A stretch of 36,115 bases of DNA from contig DAOPMC010000010.1 of the NCBI GenBank assembly GCA_035392025.1, positions 1 through 36,115 on the forward strand, written 5' to 3'. The stretch's first letter is position 1, and each line of letters begins with the position of its first letter. The position numbers and the translations under genes were made by a program. Below, in pieces: positions 32,713-36,115 of the stretch. Under the pieces are notes generated by a model. The model was not told the DNA's origin, searched no databases, and worked only from the letters and a program-made list of their open reading frames with translations. This stretch comes from DAOPMC01 sp035392025 (GTDB lineage Bacteria > Bacillota_I > Bacilli_A > RF39 > UBA660).

Positions 32713-32980
32713 AATTATTCTCCTTTCAATAAAAAACCTCTTAGAAACTCTAAGAGGTAATAAAAATTACGATTCCACTCTTAACATCAGTATATTACTA
32801 TACTGATCTCACTAACACAAATATGTGTATATGCTATAACAGGCATTCCTGGAACTATTTACTTAATTTCAACAATTCTCCTATAAGGGCCATGTTCATA
32901 AATCATACATCCACTTTTTCACCAAATAAGTGTTCTCTACAATGCTAAATCTATTACTTCTTCCTCTCATTGGATTTAAT
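32713..32980 (-). promoter_or_regulatory. T-box riboswitch of metG (specifier AUG)
   Basis: Stem I features: AGTA loop motif, an apical hairpin CACTT...GGTG...AAGTG, and GAACATGG with the Met codon ATG at 32893-32891. A stem III hairpin, ATCAGTATA / TATACTGAT, lies at 32786-32808. In the antiterminator, TAAGAG pairs with CTCTTA and GTAAT with ATTAC, around a 7-base bulge UGGAAUC (T-box at 32782-32767). The canonical bulge is UGGNACC; here N is A and the first C is U. The remaining sequence up to the promoter shows nothing else. Confidence 0.88.
32736..32758 (-). terminator. Conditional terminator of the metG T-box
   Basis: A perfect 10-bp stem ACCTCTTAGA / TCTAAGAGGT with a 3-base loop, followed by TTTTTT on the minus strand. 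Its left arm also pairs with the antiterminator. Confidence 0.9.
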
Positions 32981-32986
32981 GTGATA

Positions 32987-33015
32987 ATTATAACTATTTA
33001 AATAGTTTATGTCAA
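32987..33015 (-). promoter_or_regulatory. Promoter of metG
   Basis: Consensus TTGACA (33015-33010), 17-base spacer, TATAAT (32992-32987). The spacer holds the 14-bp perfect palindrome ACTATTTAAATAGT (32993-33006). Confidence 0.88.
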
Positions 33016-33032
33016 CATTTTTAATATTAGAT

Positions 33033-33061
33033 TTGCAAACAAATATAATGGATGCTATAAT
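33033..33061 (+). promoter_or_regulatory. Promoter of the tandem-HTH gene
   Basis: TTGCAA (33033-33038), 17-base spacer, TATAAT (33056-33061), with TGC giving an extended -10. Two copies of TTTGGCAA follow at 33065-33072 and 33088-33095, in the start region and leader. Confidence 0.72.
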
Positions 33062-33110
33062 TGTTTTGGCAATGACAACCTGCATAGTTTGGCAACAAAG
33101 GAGGTTTATT

Positions 33111-34862
33111 ATGAGTAACTTTAAAAACAAGATAAATACAATAACTAATTTGCTTGCCATTAAAAATGCTAAATTATCTGAATTTAGTGGAATAGATCCA
33201 TCTACCATATCAAGATACAAAAACGGCACCAGAAAGCCATATAAAAATAGTAAAGAAATAACTAAACTAGCAAACACAATTATCCATTTATCAGAAAATA
33301 AACAGGATATTCTTTTAAACTTTTTAGATTGTAAAAATCCGAAAAATTTAGAAGCCCTACTATGTCAATATTTAAATACAGATGATTTGAAAATTAAAAA
33401 ATTTGAAACCAAAAAGAAGAGGAAAACTATTTTATTAAAACTTGGTCCTAAACTGGATTCTGCTATGCAACTACTAAATATATCCAATCTTGAATTAGCC
33501 CAAGCCATTAAAATTGACACTTCGTTAATTAGTAGATATCGTAATAAACTACGATTTTTAAATGCCAACGCTCAAATAATCGATGATATAGCAGCTTTTT
33601 TAGTAAGTCGTGCCAAAGAAACAAAAAGAGCACACGATTTATACAGGCTCTTAAAAACAACAGACAAATTTAGTGAAAAAATATTAGTAGCACAAGTTAT
33701 CCGTTGGTTGAACAGCAACGAAGATAGTATTAACGATAGCCACATTGAAAAGTTTTTAAGAAGTATTTCAGAATATGATTACAGCCAAACAGTTTCTTGC
33801 AAGATAAAACAAATTAAAAATTGTGAACACTATTGGGGTGTAGATGGACTAATCACTGCTTTTAACAACTTTTTGTATTTATCTAGTAAAAGTATTAAAC
33901 CAACTGATATATTTATATATACAAATTATTCACAAGAACAATTATTATCAAATCAAGATTTTAAACAAAATTCTTTAAATATGATGAGTTGCTTGTTGTC
34001 TAAAGGTAATAATATTACTATATATCAAGATACCAACAATAGTATTGAAGAAATTATAAATAATATTGGTATTTGGCTTCCATTATTTTTTACTACAAAA
34101 TGTAAATACAAATACATTCTAAAAGTTAGCAATCCAAAATTTGTTCAAACAGTCGCATTGGCCCAAAACATCTGTGTATTAACATCTGTTGGGGTAATGC
34201 ATGCTGAAAAATATATTGAACATAATTTAAGCACAGATGCACAAAAAATTGAAAATTATAATTATCAATTTGAAGAACTTAAAAAATTATCTTTTCCTTT
34301 AGTGGAAACATATGATTACAGCAGCAAAGAAGATTATATAACAAAATATAAGTATTTTCACAATGCTCCTGGAGACATAATTGACTATGTATCAGCACCA
34401 CTTTTGGGTACTATGCCTTTGGATTTATTAAAAAAAATATTGTCAAGATATGACATACCTAAGTATAAATACAAAAGAATTTTAAACTTTCATAATTTAA
34501 AATCTCAAACTTTAATAAAAGCATTAACAAATAATACTATTACTGAATATATTTCAATAGACAATCCAGCTCCTACAGTAAACATGTCAGGAACCTTTTT
34601 AAATATTGATATTAAATACACTACGGAAGAATATAAACAGCATTTAAACTATTTAAAACAATTATCAAAGTTAAATAAAAATTACAAATTTAATTTGATA
34701 AAAAGCTTACCTTTTTCTAATATTAGATTACTAATTAAAAAAGGTATCGGAACTCTAATCATAAGAAATGATGGGAACTTTAAAATAGTTTTTGTTCTAC
34801 AGCATAGTATCTTAAATGAAGCATTCGAAAGTTATGTTTCCTCATTTATAAACAAAAAATAA
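33111..34862 (+). CDS. Tandem helix-turn-helix regulator-like protein, unknown family
   Basis: A 583-residue protein. Two XRE-like HTH units repeat near the N-terminus: IDPSTISRYKNGTRKP (about 28-43) and IDTSLISRYRNKLRFL (about 135-150). The shared I-D-x-S-x-I-S-R-Y pattern shows an internal duplication. The remaining 400 residues have mixed alpha/beta character with no membrane segment. Blocks such as IFIYTNYSQEQLL, GIWLPLFFTTKCKYKYIL and SVGVMHAEKYIEH resemble large uncharacterised XRE-type regulators of Clostridia, from memory only. The ATG at 33111 follows AAAGGAGGTTTATT; the frame back to 33009 crosses the promoter and is not used. Role unknown; direct repeats in its own leader suggest self-control. 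Confidence 0.8.
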   Translation: MSNFKNKINTITNLLAIKNAKLSEFSGIDPSTISRYKNGTRKPYKNSKEITKLANTIIHLSENKQDILLNFLDCKNPKNLEALLCQYLNTDDLKIKKFETKKKRKTILLKLGPKLDSAMQLLNISNLELAQAIKIDTSLISRYRNKLRFLNANAQIIDDIAAFLVSRAKETKRAHDLYRLLKTTDKFSEKILVAQVIRWLNSNEDSINDSHIEKFLRSISEYDYSQTVSCKIKQIKNCEHYWGVDGLITAFNNFLYLSSKSIKPTDIFIYTNYSQEQLLSNQDFKQNSLNMMSCLLSKGNNITIYQDTNNSIEEIINNIGIWLPLFFTTKCKYKYILKVSNPKFVQTVALAQNICVLTSVGVMHAEKYIEHNLSTDAQKIENYNYQFEELKKLSFPLVETYDYSSKEDYITKYKYFHNAPGDIIDYVSAPLLGTMPLDLLKKILSRYDIPKYKYKRILNFHNLKSQTLIKALTNNTITEYISIDNPAPTVNMSGTFLNIDIKYTTEEYKQHLNYLKQLSKLNKNYKFNLIKSLPFSNIRLLIKKGIGTLIIRNDGNFKIVFVLQHSILNEAFESYVSSFINKK

Positions 34863-34882
34863 ATACTGAATTTCAGTATTTA
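34860..34882. terminator. Bidirectional terminator between the tandem-HTH and InlB-repeat genes
   Basis: A perfect 10-bp stem TAAATACTGA / TCAGTATTTA with ATT loop. It contains the stop codons of both convergent genes, and TTTT follows on the plus strand. Confidence 0.78.
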
Positions 34883-35316
34883 TTTTGTTGCTTTAATTTT
34901 CTTTCTTTTATCTTGGGAATAATAATGAGTTTGAATATTGCAACAATTACCACTAGACTAATCAATAAAATCTTTCTTGTCTCATCACTCATATCATAAT
35001 AGAAATTGCTACTTTTGCTTTCTTCTACCGCCGTATTTGAAAGAGTTGAATTATCTTTATTTTCATTTGATTTTTCATATTTTGCAATCAATATAACATC
35101 TGAAGTAATAAGTGTTCCCATATCAAATACTTCATCTTCATAATACCATCCTAAAAAGTCTTTTTCTATAATTGGTATTGCAGTAGTCTCGATTGGTTCT
35201 CCGCATATCACCTCTATTGTCTTAGTCTCATCGTATTGAAAAGTAACATAACATTTTTCTTCTGCATACACATTAATAGTAAAAAGAGAAATAAATAAAA
35301 ATAATAATTTCTTCAT
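34873..35316 (-). CDS. Surface-anchored protein with one InlB B-type repeat
   Basis: A 147-residue protein with a signal peptide (about 1-18, VYA-EEK) and one Listeria-Bacteroides (InlB B) repeat, shown by FLGWYYEDEVFDMGTLITSDVILIAKYE at about 52-80. A polar linker follows, then a C-terminal membrane helix (about 115-135) with a basic tail. It should be displayed outside and held by the helix, not by a sortase signal (no LPxTG). Repeats of this kind often serve as spacers or in protein contacts. A TATAAT at 35337-35332 lies 5 bases before TGGTGAT and the ATG. Confidence 0.82.
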   Translation of the reverse strand: MKKLLFLFISLFTINVYAEEKCYVTFQYDETKTIEVICGEPIETTAIPIIEKDFLGWYYEDEVFDMGTLITSDVILIAKYEKSNENKDNSTLSNTAVEESKSSNFYYDMSDETRKILLISLVVIVAIFKLIIIPKIKERKLKQQNKY

Positions 35317-35331
35317 AATATCACCAAATAC

Positions 35332-35337
35332 ATTATA
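35332..35337 (-). promoter_or_regulatory. -10 element of the InlB-repeat gene
   Basis: TATAAT on the minus strand, with the ribosome site TGGTGAT beginning 5 bases downstream and the ATG at 35316. No clear -35 was identified. Confidence 0.55.
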
Positions 35338-35357
35338 TCAAATAAAAAAAGAAATAC

Positions 35358-35618
35358 CTAATTTTCTCCATTTAATATTTCTTTTATTTTATTAGCATTT
35401 TTTTTCACTAGTTCTTCCATAACAATCTTAAATTCTTCTTCATTAGGGCTTTTAAAATATACATCATTATTAGTTTTTTCTTCTTTTACTAATGCTATAT
35501 TATCCTGATCATCATCACTTACTAAGTAAAGATATTGCTCATCTTTGTAAATGACAGTATCCACTATTATATATGCTTTTTTATTCTCAAGTTCAATTCT
35601 ATCATATTTATAATACAT
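35358..35618 (-). CDS. Small acidic protein, unknown function
   Basis: An 86-residue soluble protein that I do not recognise. It shows alternating strands (YDRIELENKKAYIIVDTVIY, EQYLYLVSDDD, NIALVKEE) followed by a C-terminal helix (EEFKIVMEELVKKNANKIKEIL), a layout loosely like DUF1292 proteins, though similarity is not convincing. The ATG follows AGGTGATAGAGT. It lies 10 bases after the upstream gene and is probably in the same operon. Confidence 0.7.
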   Translation of the reverse strand: MYYKYDRIELENKKAYIIVDTVIYKDEQYLYLVSDDDQDNIALVKEEKTNNDVYFKSPNEEEFKIVMEELVKKNANKIKEILNGEN

Positions 35619-35628
35619 ACTCTATCAC

Positions 35629-36042
35629 CTATTTGCTCTTCTCATTATTATTAGACAATGAATTAAATAAATCCTGAACTACGGTAGGCATTTCTCTAAC
35701 ATTTGCCTCAAATCTGCTTAACTCTTCACCTTCAATATCATACACCATATCTGGGCCATAGCTGTGATAGGAATTAGCTGAAGACACATTATATGGATCA
35801 CCATATTTTTTCTTTACTTGGTAATCTGCTATTAAATACCAAATTGTTGTAATTCCTAATAATGCAATAGAAGTTCTAACTAAAGTTCTTTTAGTCGCTG
35901 CTCTTTTGCTTTCAACTTTCAGTAATTTTTGTCTTTTCTCAAAGTCTTCTTCATCTTTCAAAATTTTTTTAGAAGATGAATTGATATGCTTAATCATTCC
36001 TTTGCTACTTTCCCATAGCTTATCAGCCTCTTCATTTGTCAT
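35629..36042 (-). CDS. Single-pass membrane protein, unknown function
   Basis: A 137-residue protein with a charged, helical N-terminal half (about 1-50, rich in K, E, S), one membrane helix near 54-71 (LVRTSIALLGITTIWYLIAD), and a polar C-terminal half with YGPDMVYDIEGEELSRFEANVREMP. I do not recognise a family. The ATG at 36042 follows AGGTGATAAGAT, with TGGTACAAT as an extended -10 at 36069-36061. Probably first gene of a unit with the 86-residue protein. Confidence 0.72.
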   Translation of the reverse strand: MTNEEADKLWESSKGMIKHINSSSKKILKDEEDFEKRQKLLKVESKRAATKRTLVRTSIALLGITTIWYLIADYQVKKKYGDPYNVSSANSYHSYGPDMVYDIEGEELSRFEANVREMPTVVQDLFNSLSNNNEKSK

Positions 36043-36060
36043 ATCTTATCACCTATAATA

Positions 36061-36069
36061 ATTGTACCA
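36061..36069 (-). promoter_or_regulatory. Extended -10 promoter of the single-pass membrane protein gene
   Basis: TGGTACAAT on the minus strand, 6 bases before AGGTGAT and about 18 bases before the ATG. The rest of the window to its end holds no further gene that I can see. Confidence 0.6.
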
Positions 36070-36115
36070 AATTTCTAACGAAAAGTCATTAATTTGAGCC
36101 AAAAATCAATTTTTT

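Noticed and set aside
32736..32808. Neighbouring hairpins upstream of metG as a CRISPR-like or repeat array
   Set aside because: The hairpins differ in sequence and fit the stem III, antiterminator and terminator of a T-box leader.
33009..33110. N-terminal extension of the tandem-HTH protein to 33009
   Set aside because: The stretch contains the gene's own -35 and -10; AAAGGAGG directly precedes the ATG at 33111.
1..36115. Mycoplasma-type code with UGA as tryptophan
   Set aside because: Recognised full-length proteins (tsaE, radical SAM, nuclease, DUF1003) end at TGA at the expected places.
1..36115. Mobile element, prophage or defence island
   Set aside because: No transposase, integrase, recombinase, restriction or toxin-antitoxin gene was recognised, no long direct or inverted terminal repeats were seen, and gene content is mostly housekeeping.

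Overview
The window is strongly AT-rich bacterial DNA from a low-GC Gram-positive organism. UGA is a normal stop codon (tsaE, the radical SAM gene and the nuclease gene all end in TGA), so it is not a Mycoplasma. T-box leaders, a CIRCE operator, Cse60, IreB, class III ribonucleotide reductase and cell-wall ligases suggest an anaerobic, probably gut-associated member of the Bacilli/Erysipelotrichia/RF39 area. The species assignment is inference. I see no IS elements, integrases, phage genes, CRISPR arrays, rRNA or tRNA genes. It reads as dense core chromosome.

Layout. (1) 1-3540, minus: the B. subtilis-like yrzL-yrrK-yrzB-yrrL-yrrM-yrrN block (ireB, ruvX, DUF1292, mltG, trmR, U32/TrhP-like, cut by the window edge). 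It combines wall-synthesis control, Holliday/pre-16S processing and tRNA wobble-uridine modification. (2) 3613-6025, minus: tsaE-tsaB-rimI-tsaD, the t6A tRNA modification operon. (3) 6137-9750: a divergent MurE-like ligase, a CIRCE-controlled Hsp20, a lysine-tailed membrane protein and an anchored SNase-like nuclease. (4) 9809-15545: a small GGDEF cyclase, then nrdG, nrdD and a catalytically disarmed NrdD paralogue, opposite a Crp/Fnr-type regulator with a palindromic operator between them. (5) 15554-22718: a membrane-anchored MurF-like ligase, Cse60 (too short for usual ORF cut-offs), and leuS with a small membrane-protein gene behind a leucine T-box, then a GH31 glucosidase. (6) 22792-31022: radical SAM protein, coiled-coil protein plus second DUF1292, DUF421, YgjV, HD hydrolase, a Zn-ribbon/DUF1003/CofE-like operon, a ZIP transporter, a permease-like protein and DUF6512. 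(7) 31066-36042: metG behind a T-box with an unusual antiterminator bulge, a divergent tandem-HTH regulator, and an operon-like run of small surface/membrane or unknown genes.

Gene expression has a uniform look. Many promoters carry an extended -10 (TGnTAnnAT). It is followed after only about 5-6 bases by (A/T)GGTGAT and, 2-5 bases later, the start codon, so mRNA leaders should be roughly 10-14 nt. Genes inside operons instead use AGGAGG-type sites or ATGA overlaps. Convergent genes share bidirectional hairpin terminators that overlap their stop codons. The strongest candidates for new biology are the inactive NrdD paralogue with its operator and possible AUU start, the altered MurE/MurF-like pair, the ultra-short leader architecture, a 26-bp palindrome inside the DUF421 gene, and the unusual metG T-box.
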